A stretch of DNA of 64,000 bases from DASXMR01 sp036495525 (GTDB lineage Bacteria > Actinomycetota > Actinomycetes > Streptosporangiales > Streptosporangiaceae): positions 56,982 through 120,981 of the forward strand of contig DASXMR010000076.1 in the NCBI GenBank assembly GCA_036495525.1, written 5' to 3'. The first letter of the stretch is position 1; each line of letters starts with the position of its first letter. This document shows positions 63,858 through 64,000 of this stretch, one piece after another. The position numbers and the translations under genes were made by a program. The notes beneath the pieces are model-generated. The model worked only from the letters and a program-made list of their open reading frames with translations. It was not told where the DNA came from and did not search any database.

Positions 63858-64000
63858 TTAGGGAATCTGCCAGGCGCAGAAAGACGGGATCGTGCCTTCA
63901 GTGGTGAGATCAGGCGCCGACTTAATGACCAGCGGGTTACCGCCGCCGTTGGTGCAGAGGACCTGCGGGACGCCGGTGTTGGCGTCGTCCGAGGCCTGCA
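63858..64000 (-). CDS. 3' end of a secreted-looking protein
   Basis: The gene enters from the right edge and ends at TAA 63858. The last 46 residues contain TGVPQVLCTNGGGNPLVIKS and GTIPSFCAWQIP, with two Cys that could form a disulfide, which suggests an exported protein. The family cannot be identified from this fragment. Confidence 0.55.
   Translation of the reverse strand, partial: QASDDANTGVPQVLCTNGGGNPLVIKSAPDLTTEGTIPSFCAWQIP

Noticed and set aside
1..64000. tRNA, rRNA, CRISPR array or intact transposase
   Set aside because: I looked for cloverleaf patterns with TTCGA arms, regularly spaced repeats and DDE/serine recombinase motifs and saw none. A tRNA scan would be decisive.

Overview
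This is a very GC-rich, gene-dense window with almost exclusively G/C third codon positions, many GTG starts, and GTGA/ATGA stop-start overlaps. Together with a mycothiol-dependent isomerase-type protein, a DUF3040 membrane protein, a Rv2578c-like radical SAM protein, ECF41/ECF42-type sigma factors and many WYL, ArsR and TetR regulators, this points to an actinobacterium, probably a soil relative of the Streptosporangiales/Streptomycetales. I cannot name a genus. I found no rRNA, tRNA, CRISPR array, intact transposase or phage gene. The window looks like an adaptive chromosomal arm: many small one- to five-gene modules, many regulators, and several decayed genes.

Layout: 0-5 kb holds the 5' part of an isochorismate synthase-like gene, an SPL-family radical SAM gene with an SOS-like box, a DUF3040 protein behind a folded leader, an epoxide hydrolase and a cytochrome P450. 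5.2-7.5 kb is a two-gene CYTH/CHAD-ParA operon, which I consider the most interesting module. 7.7-18 kb has hypothetical proteins, an MDMPI-like protein, an FmdB zinc ribbon, a large MFS exporter, a methyltransferase, a VOC protein, a Nudix hydrolase, a class C beta-lactamase-like hydrolase, a proline iminopeptidase-like hydrolase and a WYL regulator facing a DUF1579-like protein. 19-22 kb is a five-gene overlapping membrane redox operon. 22-31 kb has antibiotic-modification-type enzymes, a two-component system, a PaaI thioesterase and glmS. 31-43 kb has a sulfotransferase-like gene, a seven-repeat secreted propeller, a truncated globin, an LLM monooxygenase, a solitary gcvH, and a MOSC/flavodoxin-reductase/2Fe-2S fusion operon facing a LuxR regulator with a tiny acidic ORF behind it. 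43-52 kb has two ArsR-SRPBCC pairs, NDH-2, an MFS exporter and an ECF41-type sigma factor. 52-64 kb has a shortened MerR gene, a SigE-type sigma factor with a membrane propeller partner, a methyltransferase, an ECF42 sigma factor with two YciI/DGPF proteins, an MFS-TetR pair bracketed by a 102-bp duplication, a CehA/McbA-type metallohydrolase, a GNAT protein and the 3' end of a secreted-looking gene.

The genes group into four functions. Electron transfer includes the P450, NDH-2, the cytochrome b/NuoF-like/ferredoxin operon, the MOSC-reductase fusion, the LLM oxygenase and the PPOX protein. Export and detoxification includes three MFS pumps, phosphotransferase and nucleotidyltransferase enzymes, VOC proteins and hydrolases. 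Stress sensing includes three ECF-type sigma factors, a histidine kinase/response regulator pair and many one-component regulators. A small core set includes glmS, ndh-type NDH-2 and gcvH. Several loci show ongoing decay: a GyrI-like remnant, a methyltransferase tail, a truncated nucleotidyltransferase, an internally deleted MerR and a YciI fragment.
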